Positions 19,014 through 27,381 of a stretch of 64,000 nucleotides of DNA are shown here, piece by piece. The stretch comes from CAVVIH01 sp963748295 (GTDB lineage Bacteria > Acidobacteriota > Vicinamibacteria > Vicinamibacterales > 2-12-FULL-66-21). Positions within the stretch are counted from its first letter, which is position 1. Each line of letters starts with the position of its first letter. Where the stretch lies: NCBI GenBank assembly GCA_963748295.1, contig CAVVIH010000002.1, positions 186,001 through 250,000 of the forward strand, given 5' to 3'. The position numbers were made by a program, and so were the translations under genes. A model generated the notes under the pieces. That model was not told the DNA's origin. It searched no databases and worked only from the letters and a program-made list of their open reading frames with translations.

Positions 19014-20345
19014 CTAGCGGACTGGAGCCTGAGGCGTGAACGTGCCCCCCCGCACCAGTTGATCGAGAATATCGTTCGTGCGCATCGAACACGGCCGCGC
19101 CTGGTCGGGCGTGAGGTTGTCGTGTTCGGAGTCGATCATCGGCAGCGCTTCCACCGGACCGGAGATCTGATTCAGCACCGTCCAGATACCCGCTGGCGGT
19201 GAAATCGTGTCGATGAATCCTATGCCCGCCATGACCGGCGCCTTGATGCGCGCCGCGAAATTGGCGGGATCGAAATACAAAGCCGTCCTCATCACGTCGG
19301 GATTGTCCGATGGCCAGTTCGGGTAGCCGGCCTTGCGGCCGTGCAGATCGCCGTTCGTGTCCGCTCCCGCCGGCACGCACACCAGCACCGCGCTGATCTT
19401 CTCTGGCCGCAGGCCCGCCAGGGCGAAACTCTGCTGGCCGCCCATGCTGCCGCCCGTGACCACGATCGTCCGGCCATCCCAGTCCGCACGCGTCAGCAGA
19501 TAGTCGAGCGCGCGGGAGTCGCGAAGATACATGTTGAGGAAATAGGACGTCTCGCGGTCGGTATTGCCGACGGCCTGGTAGGTGCGCGGGACGTTGCCCG
19601 AGGGGTCGGTCGGCAGCTTGTCGTGCGAGTCCACGTTGATCATCAACCAGCCTTCGGCGCCGCGAAGGGCAGCCGCGCGCGCGTTCAACGCGTAGACTCC
19701 CGCATATTGCAGCTGAATGAGGGCGGGGAATTTTCCTTCTCTCGCGGGCTTCGCCACGTACCCGTGCGCTTTGGATCCGAGCGCATCCAGCTCGAACAAG
19801 TTGATCTCGATGCCCGGCACGTCGGTCTCTACCGGAGTGATCACAGGGTTGATGGGCACCTTCGCCTGAGCCGCCAGCTTGCTGTCCCAAAAGGCGTCGA
19901 AGTCGGCGGGGCGAGGCGTCGACAATCCGATCTTCGTCGGAGCGACCGCGGCGCCAACGGCATAGAAGCCCGTATCGCGCCCGGCGTTGCCGCCCGCGAA
20001 ACGCATTTCCCCCTCCCCGGCAGCCGCCGCTGCCGCCAGGACGCCGACCGCCTCGACCGCGACGTAGATCATTCCGGGCTGGTCGGCGGCGATTTCGATC
20101 GCGTCCCGGCCGCTGGACAGATCGAGCTTGCCCTCCTTGAGCACCACCGCGTTGTTGCGGCGAATGGTCCACCTGTAGGCGTACGCCGGCGGCGCCGACG
20201 CCGGCGTCACGTCCCAACCGACCTTGTCGCCGACCTCGTAGATGCCGTTTGCGTGATACGGCGTGAAGACGAGCTGCTGGACGATCGGCTGGCGCTGGGC
20301 CAAGGCGGACGCGCCGGCGAGGACGAGTACAAGGAGCATCCCCAT
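19014..20345 (-). CDS. Secreted acetylxylan esterase-like hydrolase (CE7/AXE1 type)
   Basis: A 443-residue secreted esterase with a signal peptide (MGMLLVLVLAGASALA). After a beta-rich N-terminal domain, the AXE1 core begins at about 140 (LSTPRPADFDAFWDSKLAA). The nucleophile motif is GGSMGGQQ with Ser300, and DSEHDN near residue 410 supplies the histidine. The predicted role is removal of acetyl groups from xylan or similar polymers. A good aggga site precedes the ATG. The gene is divergent from a CE15-like esterase with about 22 bases between starts, so the two may share one regulatory region. Confidence 0.85.
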   Translation of the reverse strand: MGMLLVLVLAGASALAQRQPIVQQLVFTPYHANGIYEVGDKVGWDVTPASAPPAYAYRWTIRRNNAVVLKEGKLDLSSGRDAIEIAADQPGMIYVAVEAVGVLAAAAAAGEGEMRFAGGNAGRDTGFYAVGAAVAPTKIGLSTPRPADFDAFWDSKLAAQAKVPINPVITPVETDVPGIEINLFELDALGSKAHGYVAKPAREGKFPALIQLQYAGVYALNARAAALRGAEGWLMINVDSHDKLPTDPSGNVPRTYQAVGNTDRETSYFLNMYLRDSRALDYLLTRADWDGRTIVVTGGSMGGQQSFALAGLRPEKISAVLVCVPAGADTNGDLHGRKAGYPNWPSDNPDVMRTALYFDPANFAARIKAPVMAGIGFIDTISPPAGIWTVLNQISGPVEALPMIDSEHDNLTPDQARPCSMRTNDILDQLVRGGTFTPQAPVR

Positions 20346-20367
20346 TCCCTGATATTCTTCGCCGAAC

Positions 20368-21744
20368 GTGCTCGAACGCGCTACTCCAACCCTTCTCGCG
20401 ATGCTCGTCCTTCCATGGATCGGCGTCGCCTACTCACGCCAGCCACCGGACCAGGCGGCTCGCCAGGCACTTGCCGCGGCGACGGCGGCCGACCATCAGG
20501 CGATGATGGCGCAGCTCGGCATCCGCAAGCTGCGCCCTGGCCCGAGCGGCAACGAATCCGCGCCGAATCACGCCAACTACGATGAGGCGCTCGCCAACCC
20601 GTATCCGGTACTTCCCGAGGTGCTCACGCTCGCCAACGGCAAGAAGGTCACGTCGGCCGGCGCCTGGAAGACCCAGCGGCGGCCGGAGATCGTCGAGCTC
20701 TTCGAGCGCGAGGTCGTCGGCCGGATTCCGCGCAGCGTGCCGAAGGTAACGTGGTCCGAAACCGCAACCGAGGAACGGTCGCTGGGATCGCATCCGGTCA
20801 TCGCCAGGCAGTTGATCGGGCACGCCGACAACTCGTCGTTCCCGTCGATTGCGGTCGACATCCGGATGACACTGGTGACGCCGAAGGCGGCGTCGAAGCC
20901 GGTGCCCGTGATGATCATGTTCGGCAACGGCCTCCCTCCGTCAGCCGCGACGGAGCAGCTGATTGCCGCAGGCTGGGGCTACGCGTCCCTGAGCCCCGCG
21001 AGCATCCAGGCCGACAACGGCGCCGGTTTGACCGAAGGCATCATCGGCCTCGTCAACAAAGGCGGGCGGCGAAAGCCGGACGACTGGGGCTCGCTGCGGG
21101 CGTGGGCCTGGGGCGCGTCGCGCGCGCTCGACTACTTCGAAACGCTGAAGACCGTCGACGCCAGGCGCGTCGGCATCGAAGGGGTCTCGCGTTACGGCAA
21201 GGCTGCACTCATCACGATGGCCTTCGACGAGCGCTTCGCGGTCGCGCTGATCGGTTCGTCCGGCGAGGGTGGCACCAAGCTGCATCGCCGCAACTTCGGC
21301 GAAGCGGTCGAGAACCTGACCGGCGCGGGCGAGTACCACTGGATGGCCGGCAACTTCCTCAAGTACGGCGCCGAGGACGCGAGCTTCGGCTCGCGGAACG
21401 CGGGGGACATTCCCGTCGACGCGCACCAGCTGATCGCGTTGTGCGCCCCGCGGCCGACGTTCATCAGCTACGGGATCCCGGAGAAAGGCGACGCCAAGTG
21501 GCTCGACCAGCAAGGGAGCTTCATGGCGGCCATCGCCGCACAGCCCGTGTTCCGGCTGCTCGGCGCCAGGGACCTCGGCCGATCCGATGACTACAGAACG
21601 GAGAAGATGCCGCCCGTCAACGAGGGCTTGCTGAACGGGCAGCTGGCCTGGCGGCAGCATGACGGCGGCCACACCGACGGCCCCAACTGGAAGTACTTCA
21701 TTCCGTGGGCCGACAGGATGCTCGGCCGAACGGAAGTTTTCTGA
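20368..21744 (+). CDS. Glucuronoyl esterase-like protein (CE15)
   Basis: A 458-residue predicted 4-O-methyl-glucuronoyl methylesterase, which would cut ester links between glucuronoxylan and lignin. The signature GVSRYGKAAL (272-281, Ser274) corresponds to the GCSRxGK box of CE15. A GSSGEGG loop follows, and HDGGHTDGPN near the end gives the catalytic histidine. Signal-type hydrophobic residues (TLLAMLVLPWIGVAY) lie at the start. The start is uncertain: GTG at 20368 or ATG at 20401, neither with a clear ribosome binding site. It pairs head to head with the acetyl esterase. Confidence 0.85.
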   Translation: MLERATPTLLAMLVLPWIGVAYSRQPPDQAARQALAAATAADHQAMMAQLGIRKLRPGPSGNESAPNHANYDEALANPYPVLPEVLTLANGKKVTSAGAWKTQRRPEIVELFEREVVGRIPRSVPKVTWSETATEERSLGSHPVIARQLIGHADNSSFPSIAVDIRMTLVTPKAASKPVPVMIMFGNGLPPSAATEQLIAAGWGYASLSPASIQADNGAGLTEGIIGLVNKGGRRKPDDWGSLRAWAWGASRALDYFETLKTVDARRVGIEGVSRYGKAALITMAFDERFAVALIGSSGEGGTKLHRRNFGEAVENLTGAGEYHWMAGNFLKYGAEDASFGSRNAGDIPVDAHQLIALCAPRPTFISYGIPEKGDAKWLDQQGSFMAAIAAQPVFRLLGARDLGRSDDYRTEKMPPVNEGLLNGQLAWRQHDGGHTDGPNWKYFIPWADRMLGRTEVF

Positions 21745-21774
21745 GACGCCGATACACTTGGGTCGGAGACACCA

Positions 21775-22707
21775 ATGAAGGACAAGCCTCGTATCTTCCT
21801 AGGCTCGTCAGGAAAACAGGCGAAATTGGTGCAGGCGCTCACGCGCGGTCTCGAAGACGTCGCGCACGTAGAACCGTGGACGACTTCGTTCGACCCGGGA
21901 ACCACTACACTGGAGCGGCTCCTGGAGCTGTCGCGTGAGGTCGATTTCGCGGCATTCGTGTTCGCGCGCGACGACTGGACGACCACGAGTCCACCCGCAG
22001 CCGATCCATCGGAGTCCGGTCAGGCTTCTCCGCGAGACAACGTAGTCTTCGAAGCCGGTCTCTTCGGTGCAGCCCTCGGCATGCGCCGAACATTCATCCT
22101 CCATGCGAGTGGCGCAAAGCTTCCAAGCGATCTCCTCGGGCTCACGTGCGTACGCTACGCCGATGCGACCACCGCCGCCGAGATGAGAGCCATGAATCAG
22201 AAGCTTCGCAACGCGATAGAAAAGGAGGGACGCGCCGGCCACATCGAGGGGATGTGGTGGCAGTTTTCTCTGACGGAACGCAGCTCGGCAGAGCCTTCGG
22301 CTGTGAGCCTCTTGCGGATCTCGCGAGACCGCGACGGGTCGCTGGATGTGGGGGGCCGCTCATGGCAAGAGGATGGCACCCTGTCAGCGCGATACTGGAG
22401 CGAAGCGGCGAAGGGGAAGAAGGATCCTCCCGGCGTCTTCTACTATTGGAACGGCGAACGGCCCCGTCACCCGAATGCGCCGAAGCTGGAAGGGATCGGA
22501 GAGATCCGCCTCGAGTCCGCCGATCGCGCGGCCGGGTATTTTACAACTCGTTCGGACGCTGACCCGCAAGTCAACGCGCGGACGTCCGGTGTTTACATGC
22601 GCGCCAATCCCGAAGACCTCAGCATTCTGGACGGACCGGACGATCGGCAACGCGGCGAATTGATCGCCGAGCGGCTGAAGGATTGGAAGGCGAAGACAAA
22701 CGCCTGA
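21775..22707 (+). CDS. TIR-like (CAP12/PF10137-type) protein with C-terminal beta-rich domain
   Basis: A 310-residue cytoplasmic protein. Residues 1-135 match the TIR-like fold found in CBASS and other defence effectors: RIFLGSSGKQAKLVQAL, then VEPWTTSFDPGTTTLERLLE, then FAAFVFARDDW. The motif SPRDNVVFEAGLFGAALG (85-102) places Glu93 where NAD-cleaving TIR domains have their catalytic glutamate, and KLPSDLLGLTCVRY closes the fold. Residues 160-285 form a beta-strand-rich domain (MWWQFSLTER, GVFYYWNGERP, AAGYFTTRSD, TSGVYMRA) whose pattern recalls the barrel of Cap15-type effectors; this likeness is tentative. No nucleotide cyclase lies near. It sits 30 bases after the CE15 gene and 10 bases before the next gene, so it may be co-transcribed with both. 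Confidence 0.75.
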   Translation: MKDKPRIFLGSSGKQAKLVQALTRGLEDVAHVEPWTTSFDPGTTTLERLLELSREVDFAAFVFARDDWTTTSPPAADPSESGQASPRDNVVFEAGLFGAALGMRRTFILHASGAKLPSDLLGLTCVRYADATTAAEMRAMNQKLRNAIEKEGRAGHIEGMWWQFSLTERSSAEPSAVSLLRISRDRDGSLDVGGRSWQEDGTLSARYWSEAAKGKKDPPGVFYYWNGERPRHPNAPKLEGIGEIRLESADRAAGYFTTRSDADPQVNARTSGVYMRANPEDLSILDGPDDRQRGELIAERLKDWKAKTNA

Positions 22708-22717
22708 GAGGAGCCAG

Positions 22718-24283
22718 ATGCTGCCAGGGGTGCCGTCGAGGAGATCCGGTGCGTGGGCTACGCTTGCCGTCGCAGCCGCGCTGGTGCTGACGAGCAGCGG
22801 TGCGGCGCTCTCCGGGCCGGACGGTCCGATCGGTGATTTCGACGGGCAAGGGGACATAGGCGCCCCGAAGATCGCCGGTTCTGCCGTTTACAACGCCGTC
22901 TCGCAGGAGTACAGCCTCGCCGCGGGCGGTACGAACATGTGGGGCGAACGCGACGAGTTTCGCTTCGTCTGGAAGCGGATGACCGGCGATTTCATCCTGC
23001 AGGCCCGCGTCGAGTTCATCGGAAAAGGCGTCGATCCGCATCGCAAGGCAGGGTGGATGGTGCGTCCGGCCCTCGAGGCGGACGCGCCCTACGTGGACGG
23101 CGTGATCCATGGCGACGGGCTGGCCTCGCTGCAATTCCGCCGCGGCCGCGGCGCGATCACCGCCCAGACGGAGATGCCCGGCGCCAAGGGCGCCGACGTC
23201 ATCCAGCTCGAAAGAAAGGGCGGACGCTACATCTTCTCGGCGGCGAGGTACGGCGACACCTTCACCACCGCGGAAATCGCCGACCTGGATCTCGGTGACA
23301 AGGTGTATGTCGGTCTCGCGCTGTGTTCGCACAACGCGGACGTCACCGAGCGCGTCATCGTTCGCGACGTCCGCATCATTCGTCCCGCCAGGGAAGACTT
23401 CGTGCCCTATCGCGATTTCATCGGGAGTGTGCTCGAGACGCTCGACCTCGCCACCGGTCATCGCCAGGTCGTGTACCGGTCGGCGACGCCCTTCGAGGCG
23501 CCCAATTGGACGACCGACGGCAGCGCGCTCATCTACAACCGGAGCGGCCGCGGCGAAGGGTGGGGCGGGCTGTACCGCTTCGATCTCGCCACGCGACAAT
23601 CCACGCTGATTGATACCGGCGTCGCCAACCGCAACAACAACGATCACGTGCTCTCGTTCGACGGCACGATGCTCGGTATCAGCGATCAGAGCGAGGCGTC
23701 CGGAGGAAGCTCCACGGTCTACACCGTGCCGGCCCGCGGTGGAACGCCAAAGCGAATCACGAAGCTGTCGCCGTCGTACCTGCATGGCTGGTCGCCGGAC
23801 GGCCGGTTCCTCGTCTTCACGGGCGGCCGCAACAGCGAGTTCGACATCTATCGGATCGCCGCCGACGGCACCGGCGCGGAAGTCCGGCTCACCGACTTCA
23901 AGGGGCTCGACGACGGTCCCGAGTACGCGCCGGATGGACGCCACATCTATTTCAACTCGGTCCGCAGCGGGTCGATGCAGATCTGGCGGATGGATCCCGA
24001 CGGCGGCCATCCGGAACAGATCACCGACGACGACTACAACAACTGGTTTCCGCACATCTCGCCGGACGGCCAGTGGATTGCGTTCATCAGTTTTCCGAGA
24101 GCAGTGGCTGCGTCGGACCATCCGTACTATCAGCGCGTCTATCTGCGACTGCTTCCGATAGCCGGCGGCACGCCGCGCGTGATCGCCTATGTCTACGGCG
24201 GCCAGGGCACCATCAACGTCCCATCATGGTCGCCCGACAGCCGTATGCTCGCGTTCGTCAGCAACACGGGCGCGGTCGAGTAA
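22718..24283 (+). CDS. Secreted TolB-like beta-propeller protein
   Basis: A 521-residue exported protein. A signal peptide-like segment lies at about residues 12-30 (WATLAVAAALVLTSSGAAL). Next is a lectin-like beta sandwich, about 40-225 (DEFRFVWKRMTGDFILQARV, RKAGWMVRPALEADAPYV), resembling DUF1349-type domains. The C-terminal half has PD40/TolB repeats: NWTTDGSALIYN, HGWSPDGRFLVFTGG, EYAPDGRHIYFNS, HISPDGQWIAFIS, SWSPDSRMLAFVS. It probably binds a partner or glycan in the periplasm and shows no catalytic motif. gaggag precedes the ATG, only 10 bases after the TIR gene. Confidence 0.85.
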   Translation: MLPGVPSRRSGAWATLAVAAALVLTSSGAALSGPDGPIGDFDGQGDIGAPKIAGSAVYNAVSQEYSLAAGGTNMWGERDEFRFVWKRMTGDFILQARVEFIGKGVDPHRKAGWMVRPALEADAPYVDGVIHGDGLASLQFRRGRGAITAQTEMPGAKGADVIQLERKGGRYIFSAARYGDTFTTAEIADLDLGDKVYVGLALCSHNADVTERVIVRDVRIIRPAREDFVPYRDFIGSVLETLDLATGHRQVVYRSATPFEAPNWTTDGSALIYNRSGRGEGWGGLYRFDLATRQSTLIDTGVANRNNNDHVLSFDGTMLGISDQSEASGGSSTVYTVPARGGTPKRITKLSPSYLHGWSPDGRFLVFTGGRNSEFDIYRIAADGTGAEVRLTDFKGLDDGPEYAPDGRHIYFNSVRSGSMQIWRMDPDGGHPEQITDDDYNNWFPHISPDGQWIAFISFPRAVAASDHPYYQRVYLRLLPIAGGTPRVIAYVYGGQGTINVPSWSPDSRMLAFVSNTGAVE

Positions 24284-24284
24284 T

Positions 24285-25276
24285 ATGTGCCGCATGTCCG
24301 TGCGAGTGTGGAGTCTGGGCCTCGCTTTCCTCGGCATTCTTCAAGCCGCCTGCCCAGGCGCCGCCACCGGCACCGAATCCGGACCTGCATTACCAGCTCG
24401 GTCCGGACTCCTCACCCCGCGACGGCGTTCCGAAGGGGGAAGTCCGCGGGCCGTTCACGCTGCCGAGCGAGGCCTATCCCGGCACGCAGCACACCTACTG
24501 GGTGTACGTGCCGGCGCAGTACGACGCGAAGGTCGCCGGCGAGCCTGATGATCTTCAACGACGGCCAGGCCTTCAAGAACATGGACGGCGACCTGCGGGC
24601 GCCGAACGTCCTGGACAACTTGATCTACCGGCGCGAGATCCCGGTGATGATCGCGGTCTTCATCAATCCCGGCCGGCGCCCCGATCAACCCGAGCCGACG
24701 CCGCAGAACTGGGGCGATCGCGATACGAACCGGCCGACCGAATACAACACGCTCGACGACAAGTACGCGCGGGTGATCGTGAACGAGCTGATGCCCGCGC
24801 TCTACAAGGAATACAACATCTCGAAAGAGCCCGATCGCCACGGGATCGGCGGCGCGAGCTCGGGCGCGATCGCGGCCTTCACGGTGGCGTGGGAGCGTCC
24901 CGACGAGTTCCGCAAGGTGCTCAGCATGATCGGCAGCTTCACCAATATCCGCGGCGGTCATGCCTACGCCGACATCGTGCGGAAGCACGAGAAGAAGCCG
25001 CTGCGCATCTACCTGCAGGACGGCCGCAACGACAATCGGGGCGTCGGCCAGGACGGCAAGTACGACGAGACGCGTGACTGGTTCCTGCAGAACGTGCGCT
25101 TGATGCGCGCGCTCTCGGACAAGGGCTACGACCTCAACTACACGTGGGGCATCGGCCGGCACAGCCAGAAGCAGGCGGGCGCCATCATGCCGGACATGCT
25201 GCGGTGGCTGTGGCGGGATCATCCGGTCTCCACCGATCCGCAAGACGCGGTGGAGCGGGCGTTCAACGGAAAGTAG
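24285..25276 (+). pseudogene. Secreted esterase (Fes/esterase D type), two frameshifts
   Basis: Three consecutive frames make one protein. The first gives the leader MCRMSVRVWSLGLAFLGILQ (24285 on), the second PNPDLHYQLGPDSSPRDGVP and TYWVYVPAQYDAKV, and the third SLMIFNDGQAFKNMDG to the stop at 25276. The shifts are single extra bases at about 24345 and 24541. The core has PVMIAVFINPG, GIGGASSGAIAAFTVAWERP with the nucleophile serine in GASSG, and GIGRHSQKQAG with the histidine. The family is PF00756-like, whose members cleave ferulate, siderophore or other esters. It starts right after the TolB-like gene. Confidence 0.8.
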
Positions 25277-25339
25277 TTCACTCCCTTCGACATTACTCAG
25301 GGCGCGCCAGGCAAACGACGTAGTGACCATGCGCGCACT

Positions 25340-27365
25340 ATGAAGACGCTCATCTCAGTCGTTTTGCTTGCTGCTGCGACCCCCTGGGCGGGCGCCCCGC
25401 TACAGACACCACCGACACCGCCTGCGCCAGCCGCTGCCGCGCAACCGACGCTGGCGTTCAAGGAGCTCCCCCAGGATACGAAACTGACGACCGCGTCAGG
25501 GGCCACGTTCACCGTGAGCAAGGGCTGGCACGTCGCCCAGACCGAGTCGATGATCGTGATCCAGGAGCCGGAGCGCGAGCTGTCGGCGGCATTTCTCGAG
25601 ATCACGGCGCCGACCATCGAGGAAGCGATCGCCCAGGGCTGGAAGCGCTGGAGGCCGGACTTCAGCCGCACCGTGCGACTCACCAGCAAGCCGCCGGCCA
25701 CGTCAGGATGGGACGAGATCGCGCAGATCGCCTACGAGACGAGCGCCGAGGAGCGGCGGATCGTCGCCGGCGCGGCCCGGCGGAAGGGGAAGACGTATTA
25801 CGTCACGTTGATTGACGGGGCCATTGCGGCTGCCGAGCGGCGTGGGGCGCAGCTCAATGTCGCCGTCGGCAGCCTCGACGCCGCCGCGCGGGCCGAAGAG
25901 AATCTCGCGGGCCGCCGCGCGCACCCGCTCGATGCCGCCCGCCTCGAGAAGCTCGTCGCATTCGCGGAAGCAGCACGAAAGCAGACGAACGTGCCCGGCG
26001 TCGCGCTGGCGGTCGTGCAGGACGGCAAGATCGTGCTCGAGAAAGGCCTCGGCGTCCGCGAACGCGGCACCAACGAGCCGGTGACCCCCTCGACGTTGTT
26101 CATGATCGGCTCGATGACGAAGCCGCTCACGTCGCTGATGATGGCGCGGCTGGTCGACAGCAAGAAGTTCGCGTGGGAGAGCCCCATCACGAAGCTGATG
26201 CCGACCTTTGCGCTGGGCGATCCGGAGGCGACCGCGCGGGTGACGATGGCGCATACCGTGTGCGCCTGCACGGGGCTGCCGCGATGGGACATGGAATTCA
26301 TCTTCGAGGCGAAAGGATCGACGCCCGCGTCGCGCATCGAGCTCGTGCGCGCGATGAAGCCGACGACCGGCTTTGGCGAGACCTTCCAGTACAGCAACCT
26401 GATGGTGGCCTCGGGTGGGTACGCCGCCGCGATGACGGCAACCGGAGAAAAGGATCTCCGGCAGGCGTACGCGCAAGCGATGACGTCCGAGGTGATCGGT
26501 CCGCTCGGCATGACGTCGACGGTGCTCGACCTCGACGCCGCGCGCAAGCGCGAGCACGCGCGTCCGCATGGCCGCACCTTGACGTTCGACACGGAGAACA
26601 TCCCCACGGAGTACGAGCGCGGGGTCGATTCGGTGATGCCGGCGGGCGGCGCCTGGTCGACCGCGCGTGACATCTCGCGCTGGCTGCTGCTCGAGCTGGG
26701 CAACGGAAAACTCGATGGCAAGCAGGTGATCAGCGAGGCGAACCTGCTCGAGCGACGCAAGCCGCGCGTCAAGATCAGCGCCAAGCAGTCGTATGGACTC
26801 GCGCTGTTCATCGACGAGTCGCGCGGGCTGACGGCCATCGGCCACGGCGGGAACACGTTCGGCTTCAGCGCCGACGCCACCTTCTTCCCCGAGCACGGCG
26901 TCGCGTTCATCATGCTGACCAACGCCCAGGCGGCCAACGCCTACATCGGCGCCGTCCGCCGCCGGCTCGTCGAGCTGCTGCTCGACGCGAACGAGGAGGC
27001 CGAGAAGGCGCTCGCGTTCGGCATCCAGCAGCAGGCGGAGGCCATCAAGAAGCAGCTCGCGGAAATCACGCTGACTCCCGAAGCCGCCTTCGTCGATCCG
27101 GTCCTCGGCTCGTGGACCAACCCGCGCCTGGGCACGATCGAGTTCCGGCGGGAGGGGACCGGCATCACCCTCGACGTGGGCGAATGGAAGTCGACGGTCG
27201 GCGAGCACAAGGATCAATCGGGCGCGCGCCGGCTGATTCTGACCGGGCCGCCGTTTGCGGGCCTCGCGTTCTGGCCGCAGACGACCGAAGGAAAGCCGAC
27301 GCTCCTGTTCGAGACCGCGCAGCAGAAGGTACGTCTTCGAGCGGACGCCGAGCTACGGAAAGTAA
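25340..27365 (+). CDS. Secreted beta-lactamase-fold serine hydrolase
   Basis: An exported hydrolase of the class C beta-lactamase/penicillin-binding family. A signal peptide lies at 1-20, and a separate N-terminal domain of about 160 residues follows. The catalytic domain starts near 195: SMTK at 258-261 (SxxK), YSN at 351-353, and a GHGGNTFGFS box replacing KTG. A short tail domain follows (PVLGSWTNPRLGTIEFRR). The written frame runs on to 27415, but one base appears lost at about 27330; the alternative frame ends YVFERTPSYGK with a stop at 27363-27365, just before the next gene's ribosome binding site. That end is adopted here. Members act as esterases or peptidases as often as lactamases. 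Confidence 0.85.
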
Positions 27366-27381
27366 CTGCTGGAGGCGTTTC

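Noticed and set aside
18982..20217. Long upstream extension of the kinase frame
   Set aside because: The extension is arginine- and glycine-rich frame noise antisense-like to nothing and overlaps the esterase gene. The kinase domain begins at the ATG at 18981.
22619..24121. Long minus-strand frame opposite the propeller gene
   Set aside because: It has no motif and its composition is that of a shadow frame; the plus frame has repeated TolB motifs.
25703..27217. Long minus-strand frame opposite the beta-lactamase gene
   Set aside because: It is rich in Arg, Gly and Asp with no motif. Such long antisense frames are common in GC-rich coding DNA; the plus frame carries SMTK, YSN and HGGN.
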